Below are positions 24,044 to 32,217 of a stretch of DNA of 64,000 bases, one piece after another. The notes under the pieces were generated by a model, which saw only the letters and a program-made list of their open reading frames with translations, ran no database searches and was not told the DNA's origin. The stretch is taken from positions 162,512 through 226,511 of the forward strand of contig CAJTVB010000001.1 in NCBI GenBank assembly GCA_910579755.1, written 5' to 3'. The translations under genes were made by a program, and so were the position numbers. The DNA comes from an uncultured Acetatifactor sp. (GTDB lineage: Bacteria; Bacillota; Clostridia; Lachnospirales; Lachnospiraceae). Every line of letters begins with the position of its first letter. Positions within the stretch are counted from its first letter, which is position 1.

Positions 24044-25419
24044 GGTTCCATATACTTACCCTGTTTCCGGAGATGGTGCGTCAGGGGCTTGACACCAGCA
24101 TTATCGGCAGGGCTGTAAAGCAGGGGACGATTTCCATCAATGCCATGGATATCCGGCAGTATACGCAGGACAGACACGGAAAAGTGGATGACTATACCTA
24201 CGGCGGAGGAGCAGGCATGCTGATGCAGGCGCAGCCGGTTTATGATGCCTGGCAGGCGGCGGCAGCTGGGAAGGAGCCTGTCAGAACGGTATATGTGACT
24301 CCCCAGGGACGGGTCTTTGACCAGAAGCTGGCCAGAGAGCTTGCCGGGGAGAAGGAGCTTGTGATCCTTTGCGGCCATTATGAGGGGATCGACGAGAGGG
24401 TGCTGGAAGAGATCGTTACGGATTATGTGTCCATCGGGGATTATGTGCTTACCGGCGGAGAACTGGCGGCCATGGTGATGGTGGATGCCATAGCCCGCCT
24501 GGTTCCGGGGGTGTTGAATAATCTTATGTCTGCGGAGACGGAAAGCCTCAGCAATGATCTTCTGGAGTACCCGCAGTATTCCAGACCTGAGGTATGGCAT
24601 GGGAAGCAGGTACCCCAGGTTCTTTTGTCGGGAAACCATAAAAATATTTTTAAATGGCGGTTGGAGCAGGCCGTGGAACGCACCCGGATGCGTCGTCCTG
24701 ATTTATATGAGCGATATGAAGCAAAACAACAAATGATCCGACGACTTTCCCGGGATAAGCGCAACAATATTCATATGATGGAAAGCCTTGCCAGGGGCCG
24801 GGGCCAGATATTATACGCTCAGGGGGAGGACTTGGTGATTTATGACGGGGACAGCGGAACCTGCATGATGACGGCTTTTGGTCCCGAGTCGGGGAAGCTG
24901 CTGACCGCCCGGGTGCCGGATCAGGCGCAGCTGTGTGTGGTGAACCAAGAGTTTCTGAAGGAGATCCTGGAGGCTGCAGGGTTTGTGCCGGAGCTTTTTT
25001 GCTGCCAGTTTTTATATACCCGGAAGGAAGCTTTGCCGGTAAGACATCGGGATATCCGTATGCTGACCTTGGAGCATTTGGCGTATGTCTGCGCGCATTA
25101 TTCCATGGATACGGAAGAGTATGTCCGGGAACGGATCCGGTCCGGAGCCATGTACGGCGCCTTTGTGGAAGAAAAACTGGCAGGATTTGCGGGTCTGCAC
25201 AGCGACGGCGGACTGGGACTTCTGTATGTGGAGGAGCCGTACCGACGGCAGGGACTGGCGGAAGCGCTGGAGGCTTTTTGCGTGAATCGCCTGCTGGAAA
25301 GAGGATGGACACCCTACTGCCATGTGCTGGAGGGCAATCAGGCTTCCGTCAGGCTTCAGGAAAAGCTGGGATTTTATCGGGCGGAGAGACATTTTTGGTG
25401 GTGTGGCAGGAAAAAATAG
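24040..25419 (+). CDS. trmD: TrmD tRNA (m1G37) methyltransferase fused to GNAT domain
   Basis: Residues about 1-245 are a complete TrmD, a trefoil-knot SPOUT enzyme that methylates G37 of tRNAs and prevents frameshifting: MRFHILTLFPEMV, DDYTYGGGAGMLMQ, LCGHYEGIDERV, DYVLTGGELAAM and RPDLYERY. The frame then continues for over 200 residues as a GNAT acetyltransferase; the acetyl-CoA loop is VEEPYRRQGLAEAL near residue 400 and NQASVRLQEKLGFYRAERHF is the C-terminal motif. The total is 459 residues against about 245 for ordinary TrmD. The start overlaps rimM. The GNAT substrate is unknown; no stop or second ribosome binding site is evident at the junction. Confidence 0.93.
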   Translation: MRFHILTLFPEMVRQGLDTSIIGRAVKQGTISINAMDIRQYTQDRHGKVDDYTYGGGAGMLMQAQPVYDAWQAAAAGKEPVRTVYVTPQGRVFDQKLARELAGEKELVILCGHYEGIDERVLEEIVTDYVSIGDYVLTGGELAAMVMVDAIARLVPGVLNNLMSAETESLSNDLLEYPQYSRPEVWHGKQVPQVLLSGNHKNIFKWRLEQAVERTRMRRPDLYERYEAKQQMIRRLSRDKRNNIHMMESLARGRGQILYAQGEDLVIYDGDSGTCMMTAFGPESGKLLTARVPDQAQLCVVNQEFLKEILEAAGFVPELFCCQFLYTRKEALPVRHRDIRMLTLEHLAYVCAHYSMDTEEYVRERIRSGAMYGAFVEEKLAGFAGLHSDGGLGLLYVEEPYRRQGLAEALEAFCVNRLLERGWTPYCHVLEGNQASVRLQEKLGFYRAERHFWWCGRKK

Positions 25420-25432
25420 ATAGAAAAATAGC

Positions 25433-25461
25433 TTGCAAATCCACGAAGGTTGTGGTAAAAT
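25433..25461 (+). promoter_or_regulatory. Promoter of rplS
   Basis: TTGCAA (25433-25438), 17 bases, TAAAAT (25456-25461), giving rplS its own transcript with a leader of about 95 bases. Confidence 0.65.
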
Positions 25462-25465
25462 CTGA

Positions 25466-25557
25466 ATGTTGCCAAGAGGAAGATGGTCCTCTGTTACCGA
25501 AAGCGCATGTTGCGCTTCACAGGGTATTAAGAACATCCACTACATTGAAGGAGGCTC
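25466..25557 (+). ncRNA. Candidate L19 (rplS) autoregulatory leader
   Basis: The leader can fold into a multi-stem RNA: a basal pairing ATGTT with AACAT near its ends, hairpin AGAGGA/TCCTCT (25475-25480/25487-25492), and hairpin AAGCGCA/TGCGCTT (25501-25507/25511-25517). Position, length and branched form fit the Rfam L19 leader known upstream of rplS in Firmicutes, thought to bind L19 for feedback. A covariance search would settle it. Confidence 0.5.
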
Positions 25558-25560
25558 ATT

Positions 25561-25908
25561 ATGAGTGATATCATCAGAGAGATCGAAGCCGGACAGCTGA
25601 AGGAGAAGGTCGACGAGTTCAGCGTGGGCGATACCGTAAAGGTATACGGCAGGATCAAAGAAGGAAACCGCGAAAGAATCCAGGTGTTTGAGGGTGTCGT
25701 GCTCAAGAGGCAGGGCGGCAGCAACAGGGAAACCTTTACCGTGAGAAAGACTTCCGGAGGCATCGGCGTGGAGAAGACCTGGCCGTTGCATTCTCCCAAC
25801 GTTGAAAAGATCGAGGTAGTCAGGAGAGGTAAGGTCAGACGCGCCAAGCTGAACTATCTGAGAAGCCGTGTGGGCAAGAAGGCAAAGGTGAAGGAGCTTG
25901 TAAAATAA
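25561..25908 (+). CDS. rplS: 50S ribosomal protein L19
   Basis: 115 residues located at the 30S-50S interface. Typical blocks are FSVGDTVKVYGRIKEGNRER, IQVFEGVVLKRQGGSNRETF, TVRKTSGGIGVEKTWPLHSP and the basic RRGKVRRAKLNYLRSRVGKK. AAGGAGG lies close before the ATG. It is preceded by its own promoter and structured leader and followed by a terminator. Confidence 0.98.
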   Translation: MSDIIREIEAGQLKEKVDEFSVGDTVKVYGRIKEGNRERIQVFEGVVLKRQGGSNRETFTVRKTSGGIGVEKTWPLHSPNVEKIEVVRRGKVRRAKLNYLRSRVGKKAKVKELVK

Positions 25909-25926
25909 CAGCAAATGAACCGGGGA

Positions 25927-25960
25927 GGGCAATTACTTTCGTAGTTGTCCTTTTCTATTT
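25927..25960 (+). terminator. Terminator after rplS
   Basis: GGGCAATTAC (25927-25936) pairs with GTAGTTGTCC (25941-25950) around TTTC with two wobbles, followed by TTTTCTATTTT. Confidence 0.75.
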
Positions 25961-25970
25961 TGGGAATATA

Positions 25971-25979
25971 TGGTATACT
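25971..25979 (+). promoter_or_regulatory. Extended -10 promoter abutting lepB start codon
   Basis: TGG plus TATACT (25974-25979) is an extended -10 element with only a weak -35 (TTTTCT, 25951-25956). Transcription would begin at about 25986, at or next to the ATG at 25987, so the transcript may be leaderless. No ribosome binding site precedes that ATG. Confidence 0.45.
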
Positions 25980-25986
25980 GGTACAA

Positions 25987-26565
25987 ATGGCAAAACACAA
26001 AGGTTTAAGCTTCTATAAAAAGAAAAATAAACTCAGTCCGTCGCTTGTAAAGGAGATATTCAGCTGGAGCTTTGGCATTTTTGCGGCTGTATTTATTGCG
26101 GCAGTGCTGAATTATTTTCTGGGCGCCGCCACCAACGTGGTGGGGACGTCTATGGAGCCTGCGCTCTATAACGGACAAAAAATATATATCAACCGGTTTC
26201 TCTATGTGGTCACCTCGCCCCAGAGAGGGGATGTGGTAGTGTTTCTGCCCAACGGCAATGAGAATTCGCACTTTTATGTAAAGCGTGTGGTGGCTGTGCC
26301 GGGGGACAGAGTTCTGATCAGGGGCGGTGTTCTGTATGTGAACGGCCTGGAAAGCCCATGGGTGACGGAAAAGGTAGTGGAGGCCGGAATCGCGGAGAAT
26401 GAGCTGACTTTGGGGACAGGGGAATATTTCTGTATGGGGGACAGTCCCGGAAGCAGTGAGGACAGCCGCTCTGCAAACATCGGTCCAGTGAAGGAAGAAG
26501 ATATTATCGGAAAGGCATGGTTCCATGCGGACTGTGAGAAGTCCGGATACGGATTCGTGAAATAG
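25987..26565 (+). CDS. lepB: Signal peptidase I (first copy)
   Basis: Cleaves signal peptides from exported proteins at the outer face of the membrane. The 192-residue protein has a basic N-terminus, one membrane helix (about 26-48), the catalytic serine Ser55 in VGTSMEPALY, the catalytic lysine Lys99 in FYVKRVVAVPGD, and box E as MGDSPGSSEDSRSANIG, slightly divergent from the GDNRxxSxDSR norm. ATG 25987 is the only reasonable start, although no Shine-Dalgarno lies ahead and a -10 box is seven bases upstream. A second lepB follows rbgA at 27432. Confidence 0.93.
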   Translation: MAKHKGLSFYKKKNKLSPSLVKEIFSWSFGIFAAVFIAAVLNYFLGAATNVVGTSMEPALYNGQKIYINRFLYVVTSPQRGDVVVFLPNGNENSHFYVKRVVAVPGDRVLIRGGVLYVNGLESPWVTEKVVEAGIAENELTLGTGEYFCMGDSPGSSEDSRSANIGPVKEEDIIGKAWFHADCEKSGYGFVK

Positions 26566-26577
26566 GATAAAGATACG

Positions 26578-27414
26578 ATGAACTATCAATGGTATCCTGG
26601 TCATATGACAAAGGCAAAGCGTATGATGCAGGAAAATATAAAGCTGATCGATTTGATCATCGAGCTGGTGGATGCCAGAATCCCCTTAAGCAGCCGGAAT
26701 CCGGACATTGATGAAATGGGAAAAAACAAGTTCCGGATGGTGTTGCTGAACAAATCGGATCTGGCAGATCCGGTCTGGAATAAAAAATGGATGGACTGGT
26801 TTGAAAGCCAGGGGATCCATGCGCTGGAGATCAATTCCAAAACCGGAGCAGGGATCAGATCCATTAATGGGCTGGTGCAGGAGGCCTGCCGGGAAAAGCT
26901 GGAGCGGGACAGAAAGAGAGGAATTGTCAATCGGCCTGTAAGGGCTATGGTAGCCGGGATTCCCAACGTGGGAAAATCCACGTTCATTAATTCCTTTGCG
27001 GGGAAGGCCTGCACTAAAACCGGCAACAAGCCCGGTGTCACAAGAGGAAAGCAGTGGATACGCCTGAATAAGGATCTGGAGCTTCTGGATACGCCTGGGA
27101 TCCTGTGGCCGAAGCAGGAAACCGGTGCGGGAATGAGGCTGGCACTGATCGGCTCCATGAATGATGAGGTGATTATACCGGAGGAGCTGGCCTGTGACCT
27201 TCTGAGCTGCCTGAAGGAGCTTTGCCCCAAGGCCGTGGAGGAGCGGTACGGAATCTTGTGGCAGGAGACGCTTCCCCTTACCCTGGAGGAGATCGCCCGC
27301 AGCCGGGGATGCTTTACAAAAGGAGAGAGCCTGGATCTGAAGAAGGCATCAGGGCTTTTGACAGATGATTTCAGAAAGGGAAAGCTGGGACGTATTACCC
27401 TGGAGCGCCCGTAG
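26578..27414 (+). CDS. rbgA: Ribosome biogenesis GTPase RbgA (YlqF)
   Basis: Circularly permuted GTPase needed for late 50S assembly (L16 and neighbours). In the 278-residue protein the motifs come in permuted order: G4 LLNKSDLADP near 58, G5 INSKTG near 83, G1 GIPNVGKSTFINSFAGK near 127, G2 PGVTRGKQW near 153 and G3 DTPGILWPK near 170. The N-terminus MNYQWYPGHMTKAKRMM is diagnostic, and the C-terminal ANTAR-like helical region binds rRNA. It sits between two signal peptidase genes, 12 bases after the first. Confidence 0.96.
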   Translation: MNYQWYPGHMTKAKRMMQENIKLIDLIIELVDARIPLSSRNPDIDEMGKNKFRMVLLNKSDLADPVWNKKWMDWFESQGIHALEINSKTGAGIRSINGLVQEACREKLERDRKRGIVNRPVRAMVAGIPNVGKSTFINSFAGKACTKTGNKPGVTRGKQWIRLNKDLELLDTPGILWPKQETGAGMRLALIGSMNDEVIIPEELACDLLSCLKELCPKAVEERYGILWQETLPLTLEEIARSRGCFTKGESLDLKKASGLLTDDFRKGKLGRITLERP

Positions 27415-27431
27415 AGATAGGAGAACCCAAA

Positions 27432-27977
27432 ATGAAAAAAGTGATGAAGGAATTGATGAGTACGGCAATATACCTGTTGGGAGTTCTCTGCCTGACCTGG
27501 CTGGTGATCCATTTTGTGGGTCAGAGGACGGAGGTGGAAGGTGCATCCATGGAGGCTACTTTGTCGGAGGGGGACAACCTGATTGTGGATAAGATCACAT
27601 ACCGGTTCAGCGATCCCAAGCGGTTTGATATTATTGTGTTCCCCTTCCGATATCAGGAAAATACATATTACATCAAAAGAATTATCGGACTGCCGGGAGA
27701 GACGGTTCAGATTGACGATGACGGAAATATATATATTGACGGGGAGCTGCTGCAGGAAAGCTTCGGGAGAGAGGTTATCCGGCCGGAAACGGTAGGAATT
27801 GCCTCTGAGCCAGTGGTGCTTGGAGATGATGAGTATTTCGTGATGGGAGATAACCGGAATAACAGCACGGACAGCCGGACTGAGATCGTGGGAAATATTC
27901 ATCGCAGCGAGATCATCGGCAGGGCCTGGGTCAGGATTTGGCCTCTGTCCAAAATGGGATTTCTGAAGCACGGCTGA
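27432..27977 (+). CDS. lepB: Signal peptidase I (second copy)
   Basis: 181 residues with one N-terminal membrane helix (about 10-28), catalytic Ser39 in VEGASMEATL, Lys82 in YYIKRIIGLPGE and canonical box E MGDNRNNSTDSR. It is clearly not a recent duplicate of the copy at 25987, from which it differs in the helix, spacing and box E. GATAGGAGAACCC precedes the ATG. Two signal peptidases may divide the substrates or the growth phases (inference). Confidence 0.95.
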   Translation: MKKVMKELMSTAIYLLGVLCLTWLVIHFVGQRTEVEGASMEATLSEGDNLIVDKITYRFSDPKRFDIIVFPFRYQENTYYIKRIIGLPGETVQIDDDGNIYIDGELLQESFGREVIRPETVGIASEPVVLGDDEYFVMGDNRNNSTDSRTEIVGNIHRSEIIGRAWVRIWPLSKMGFLKHG

Positions 27978-28025
27978 GAAATAATTTTAAAGGTATTGCG
28001 CCGCCGGGGCGGGCAGACGGGAGAC

Positions 28026-28796
28026 ATGGTGAAAAGTATCAGTGAGATAAAAGAGGAATTGCAGGCAGCTAACGAGAATGAGCTGCCTGAATTTATAGGT
28101 GAGTATCAGGGAGACAGCCGTGCAGGTGTAATACGGCTGGTGGAGACGGCGGCCAAACGTCTGGCGGCTCTGGAAAAGGAGAGGCAGCGGATAGAGGGCA
28201 TGCGCAGATACGAGGAACAGTTTGCGGAATATACTTATATCTGCGGAATCGACGAGGCGGGCAGAGGACCTTTGGCAGGCCCTGTGGTGGCCGGGGCAGT
28301 GATTCTTCCCAGAGATTGCCGAATCCTTTATATTAATGATTCCAAGCAGATGACCGAAAAAAAGAGAGAGGAGCTCTATGAGGTGATCCGTGAGCAGGCG
28401 GTGTCCTGGGCCGTGGGCTATGCCTCTCCGGCCAGAATCGACGAGATCAACATACTGCAGGCTACCTATGAGGCCATGCGGGAAGCGGTGGGGAAGCTGG
28501 ATCCGCAGCCGGATATTTTGCTGAACGATGCGGTGACTATTCCGGGACTTGAGATCAGGCAGATTCCCATTGTCAAGGGTGACGCAAAAAGCATATCCAT
28601 TGCCGCCGCCAGCATCATGGCCAAGGTTACAAGAGACCGACTGATGGCGGAGTATGACAAAGAATTTCCTCAGTACGGTTTTGGAGGAAATAAGGGATAT
28701 GGCAGTGCCGCCCATATTGAGGCGTTGAAAAAATGCGGCCCTGCGCCTATTCACCGGAGAAGCTTTATAGGAAATTTTATTTCTGACGTCCGCTGA
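28026..28796 (+). CDS. rnhB: Ribonuclease HII
   Basis: Removes RNA from RNA-DNA hybrids and single ribonucleotides from DNA. The 256-residue protein has a helical N-terminal extension of about 70 residues, then the RNase HII core with the metal ligands in YICGIDEAGRGPLAGPVVAG, INDSKQMTEKKREELYE, LLNDAVTIPG and KSISIAAASIMAKVTRDRLM. The start is not certain: ATG 28026 is close to GGGAG, GTG 28029 has better spacing, and an upstream TTG is possible. It follows lepB and precedes the FliK-like gene, the order of ylqF-rnhB-ylqG in Bacillus. Confidence 0.94.
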   Translation: MVKSISEIKEELQAANENELPEFIGEYQGDSRAGVIRLVETAAKRLAALEKERQRIEGMRRYEEQFAEYTYICGIDEAGRGPLAGPVVAGAVILPRDCRILYINDSKQMTEKKREELYEVIREQAVSWAVGYASPARIDEINILQATYEAMREAVGKLDPQPDILLNDAVTIPGLEIRQIPIVKGDAKSISIAAASIMAKVTRDRLMAEYDKEFPQYGFGGNKGYGSAAHIEALKKCGPAPIHRRSFIGNFISDVR

Positions 28797-28846
28797 AGCA
28801 GACGCCCGCTAAGGCAGGGGTGCTTTGGCAGGCAGGGGGTATATTT

Positions 28847-30688
28847 ATGAGATTATCAGGTTACACAGGGGAAAACAATATAGAAAATGCGGCGGCAAGC
28901 CGTCCGCAGGCTCAGCCGGCCTCTGTAGGACGGCAGATTCAGTCGCTTGTGCCGGGGCAGACCATACATGGGGAGATTCTGTCCAGAAACGGAAGCGAGG
29001 TACAGATCAGGCTGGCGGATGATATGGTGCTGAATGCCCGGGTGGATCAGAGCATTTATCTGGAGACGGGAAAGGATGTAACCTTTGAGATAAAAAATAA
29101 TGGATCCGCTCTGACCTTAAGCCCGTTGTTTACCAATATATCAACAGATGTGAACGTGCTGAAGGCGCTGGATATGGCACGGCTCCCTATAAACAGTACA
29201 ACCGTTTCCATGACAGAACAGCTCATGAAGGCAGGACTTCCTGTAAACAGAAACTCTCTGCAGCAGATCTTTCGGGAAATTAACAGCTTTCCCCAGGCGG
29301 AAGTGGGGGATGTGGTAAACCTTCACCGGCTGGGAATGCCTGTGAACCAGGCCAATATAGACCAGATGATTTCCTACCGCAATCTGACCTATCAGCTTAC
29401 CGACGCCATGAACACTGTTTTGGAGGCCATTCCTGAGGCGGCGGAGGCTATGCTGGCAGAGGGAAATATACAGGGGGCGGCAGGACTGTACCAGGAGCTT
29501 TTTCAAATGCTTCAGGAGGGCATAACAGATTTATCGCCGGGGGCGGAAACAGACGGCGGCCAGTCCGGCGCCGCGGAGGGAGCTGCTCCCGGCAGTGAAG
29601 AGCTCCTTGCCGGAGGGATGACGCCGGAGGAGGAGACAGCGGCATTAAAAGAAGCCGTGGCGCTGGAAAAGGACGTGGCGTTACAGGAGGTTCTTGATCT
29701 GGGGAATCTGGGAGAATCGACAAAAGCAGAGGACGGGATACAAAAGGGACAGACTCTGACAGCAGCCGGGGAATCCCCTGAGGCAGAGGCTGCCGGGAGA
29801 GCGCCGGAAAGCGCCAAAGAAGGCAGCGGTGAAAAAATACAGATGGATCCGGAGATGCAAAAGAAGCTGGCGGAGAGTATGCTTAAGGCTTTAGAGGAGA
29901 TGCAGGCGGATCCGGAGAAGACACAAGGCCTTCGCCAGATTCTTGGCCAATCTCAGCCGCCTGCACCGGGGGAACTGCTGGAAGCCGCAAGACAGCTTTT
30001 GAATGAGGCCCGGCATTTGGCAGGAGGGGCCGCCGCTTTGCGGAAGCTTTTTTCCGGGAAGGAGTTTCATGAGCTTCTTACGGGACGGCTGAAGGAGAGC
30101 TGGACGCTTCGCCCGGAAGAGGTATCTTCCCGGGAAAATGTGGAAAAGCTGTATCGGAGGCTGGATACCCAATTAAAGAACCTGTCCCAGGCCCTGGAGG
30201 CGGGAGGGCAGACCGGCGGGGGAGCCTATAAGGCTGTGACCTCCATGGCCCAGAACGTGGATTTCCTTCAACAGCTCAATCAAATGTATGCTTATGTGCA
30301 GCTGCCTCTGCGTCTGAACGGATCGGAGGCCCATGGGGATCTGTATGTATACACCAACCGCAGGAATCTGGCGGGAAAGGACGGAAAGATAAGCGCTCTG
30401 CTCCATTTGGACATGAAGCACCTTGGGCCGGTGGACGTGTATGTGGCGCTGCAGAATACAAAGGTCAGCACGAAATTTTATGTGCGGGATGAAAATATGC
30501 TGGATTTTCTTGCAGATCACATGGATCTGCTGACGGGCCGTCTGCAGAAAAGAGGCTATGACTGCAGTTTTTCAATGACAACCCGGGGGGAACAGACTGA
30601 AAAAGATTCAGTGGGAGGACTTGCGCCGCTGCTGGAGCAGGAAAAGGGAATCATGCTTTCCCAGTATGCCTTTGACGTGCGGACCTGA
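28847..30688 (+). CDS. FliK-like protein with C-terminal hook-length domain
   Basis: About 613 residues, occupying the ylqG position. The N-terminal part begins with SLVPGQTIHGEILSRNGSEV, a beta-rich segment found in YlqG-type proteins, followed by an alpha-helical region. Residues about 225-330 are low-complexity, acidic and alanine/glutamate-rich. Residues about 490-585 resemble the flagellar hook-length control (Flg_hook) domain: VQLPLRLNGSEAHGDLYVYT, LLHLDMKHLGPVDVYVAL and LTGRLQKRGYDCSF. FliK is a secreted ruler that switches flagellar export specificity via FlhB. No flagellar genes occur here. The ATG at 28847 is used, behind AGGGGGT. Confidence 0.7.
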   Translation: MRLSGYTGENNIENAAASRPQAQPASVGRQIQSLVPGQTIHGEILSRNGSEVQIRLADDMVLNARVDQSIYLETGKDVTFEIKNNGSALTLSPLFTNISTDVNVLKALDMARLPINSTTVSMTEQLMKAGLPVNRNSLQQIFREINSFPQAEVGDVVNLHRLGMPVNQANIDQMISYRNLTYQLTDAMNTVLEAIPEAAEAMLAEGNIQGAAGLYQELFQMLQEGITDLSPGAETDGGQSGAAEGAAPGSEELLAGGMTPEEETAALKEAVALEKDVALQEVLDLGNLGESTKAEDGIQKGQTLTAAGESPEAEAAGRAPESAKEGSGEKIQMDPEMQKKLAESMLKALEEMQADPEKTQGLRQILGQSQPPAPGELLEAARQLLNEARHLAGGAAALRKLFSGKEFHELLTGRLKESWTLRPEEVSSRENVEKLYRRLDTQLKNLSQALEAGGQTGGGAYKAVTSMAQNVDFLQQLNQMYAYVQLPLRLNGSEAHGDLYVYTNRRNLAGKDGKISALLHLDMKHLGPVDVYVALQNTKVSTKFYVRDENMLDFLADHMDLLTGRLQKRGYDCSFSMTTRGEQTEKDSVGGLAPLLEQEKGIMLSQYAFDVRT

Positions 30689-30753
30689 CAGGTCTTAAGA
30701 ATATCCGGCACAGAAATTCAGGTCGGTCCAGGCCGGCAGAAAAGGAAGGGCAG

Positions 30754-31050
30754 ATGAGTAAGGAAGGGGAAAAAAACAGCAAAATAAAGCAGGCCATCGC
30801 GTTGGAGTATGACCCTTCGGATGCCGCGCCCAGAGTCATAGCCAGCGGCAGGGGGGCTCTGGCCGAACGGATTATTGAAAGAGCCAAAGAAAGCAGTGTT
30901 CCCGTCCACAGGGATGACAAGCTGGCGGATACCCTGTCCCGGCTGGAGATTGGGGAGATGATTCCGCCGGAGCTGTACGAGGTGGTGGCGGAGATTCTGG
31001 TTTTTGTGGATGCCATGGATAAATTGAAGGGAAAAGGGTCCATACCATGA
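30754..31050 (+). CDS. FlhB C-terminal-domain homolog (YlqH type)
   Basis: 98 residues aligning with the cytoplasmic tail of FlhB/EscU/YscU: AIALEYDPSDAAPRVIASGR, LAERIIERAKESSVPVHRDD, LADTLSRLEIGEMIPPELYE and VVAEILVFVDAM. The homology starts just after the point where FlhB has its NPTH autocleavage site, and neither NPTH nor a membrane domain is present. It is thus a free-standing equivalent of the FlhB-CC cleavage product. It follows the FliK-like gene, whose family normally contacts this domain, and overlaps yraN by four bases (ATGA). Confidence 0.85.
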   Translation: MSKEGEKNSKIKQAIALEYDPSDAAPRVIASGRGALAERIIERAKESSVPVHRDDKLADTLSRLEIGEMIPPELYEVVAEILVFVDAMDKLKGKGSIP

Positions 31051-31415
31051 ATAAGAGGATGGCGGGAACGGAGGGAGAGCGTCAGGCTGCAGAATATCTG
31101 GAAGCCCGCTCCTTTAGGATACTGGAACGCAATTTCCGCTGTACACAGGGAGAGATCGATATCATTGGCGTCCATGAGGGGTATTTGGTGTTTGTGGAGG
31201 TCAAGTACCGCAGCAGCGATGGAAAGGGCTCTGCCGCTCAGGCAGTGAACATGAAAAAGCAGCGCCGGATCTGCAGGACTGCAGACTATTATCGGTATGT
31301 AAATGGGCTGACGGAGGATACGGGGGTGCGCTATGATGTGGTTGCCATTCAGGGAAAGGAGATCCGGTGGATTCAAAATGCGTTTTCACATATTTATGCT
31401 TCCAGAAGCAGATAA
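31047..31415 (+). CDS. YraN family (UPF0102) endonuclease-like protein
   Basis: 122 residues with the PD-(D/E)XK-like core: AGTEGERQAAEYLEARSFRI, then RCTQGEIDIIGVHEGYLVFV with the acidic residues, and FVEVKYRSS (ExK) near 50. The family is widespread, is related to Holliday junction resolvases and has little direct biochemical evidence. It is the last gene of the rnhB-ylqG-ylqH-yraN string, an order shared with other Firmicutes. Confidence 0.93.
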   Translation: MNKRMAGTEGERQAAEYLEARSFRILERNFRCTQGEIDIIGVHEGYLVFVEVKYRSSDGKGSAAQAVNMKKQRRICRTADYYRYVNGLTEDTGVRYDVVAIQGKEIRWIQNAFSHIYASRSR

Positions 31416-31512
31416 AATAGAAGAAAAAGCCGGAAATTTAAGGAAAACTTCATTAATTTGATGGGAACACTTAAAATAATCGGATTACTATGGTTTTACG
31501 GAGGGTATAAAC

Positions 31513-32205
31513 ATGGCGAATATACTTGTTTGTGATGATGACAAAGAAATAGTTGATGCGATAGAAATATATCTGAGCCAGGACGGATATCAGATTTTCA
31601 GAGCTTATGACGGAATCCAGGCCATAGAGCTTTTGAAAAAGGAGGAGATTCATCTGCTGATCATGGATATTATGATGCCCCGTCTGGACGGGATCAGGGC
31701 TACTCTGAAGATCCGTGAGTACAGTAGTATACCCATTATTATACTGTCTGCAAAGTCGGAGGACACCGATAAGATACTGGGACTCAATATTGGGGCTGAC
31801 GATTATATTACAAAGCCCTTTAATCCCCTGGAGCTGGCGGCCCGGGTAAAATCCAACTTGCGGCGATATACCTCGCTGGGCAGTCTCAGCGCGGAGAACA
31901 AGGCGGTTTATCAGGTGGGCGGTCTTACGATCAACGACGATACAAAGCAGGTGACGGTGGACGACGAGCCGGTGAAGCTGACGCCCATCGAATATAATAT
32001 ACTGCTTCTTTTGATGAAAAATCAGGGAAGGGTGTTTTCCATTGACCAGATTTATGAAAATATCTGGAATGAGGATGCCATCGGAGCGGACAATACGGTA
32101 GCAGTTCATATCCGGCATATCAGGGAAAAAATTGAGATCAACCCCAAGGAACCCAGGTATCTGAAGGTGGTCTGGGGAGTGGGCTATAAAATAGAAAAGC
32201 AGTAA
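31513..32205 (+). CDS. OmpR/VanR-type response regulator
   Basis: 230 residues: a receiver domain with the acidic pocket CDDD (8-10), phosphoacceptor Asp52 in LLIMDIMMPRLDG and Lys in ITKPFNPLELAARV; and a winged-helix DNA-binding domain (about 130-230) with LTPIEYNILLLLMKNQGRVF and TVAVHIRHIREKIE. GGAGGG seven bases before the ATG. It is co-transcribed with the large histidine kinase 12 bases downstream; the pair most resembles VanR/VanS-like systems. The stimulus is unknown. Confidence 0.95.
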   Translation: MANILVCDDDKEIVDAIEIYLSQDGYQIFRAYDGIQAIELLKKEEIHLLIMDIMMPRLDGIRATLKIREYSSIPIIILSAKSEDTDKILGLNIGADDYITKPFNPLELAARVKSNLRRYTSLGSLSAENKAVYQVGGLTINDDTKQVTVDDEPVKLTPIEYNILLLLMKNQGRVFSIDQIYENIWNEDAIGADNTVAVHIRHIREKIEINPKEPRYLKVVWGVGYKIEKQ

Positions 32206-32217
32206 AAGTGAGGAAGC

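Noticed and set aside
26601..27971. 456-codon minus-strand open frame
   Set aside because: Antisense to rbgA and the second lepB; serine- and arginine-rich, with no motif.
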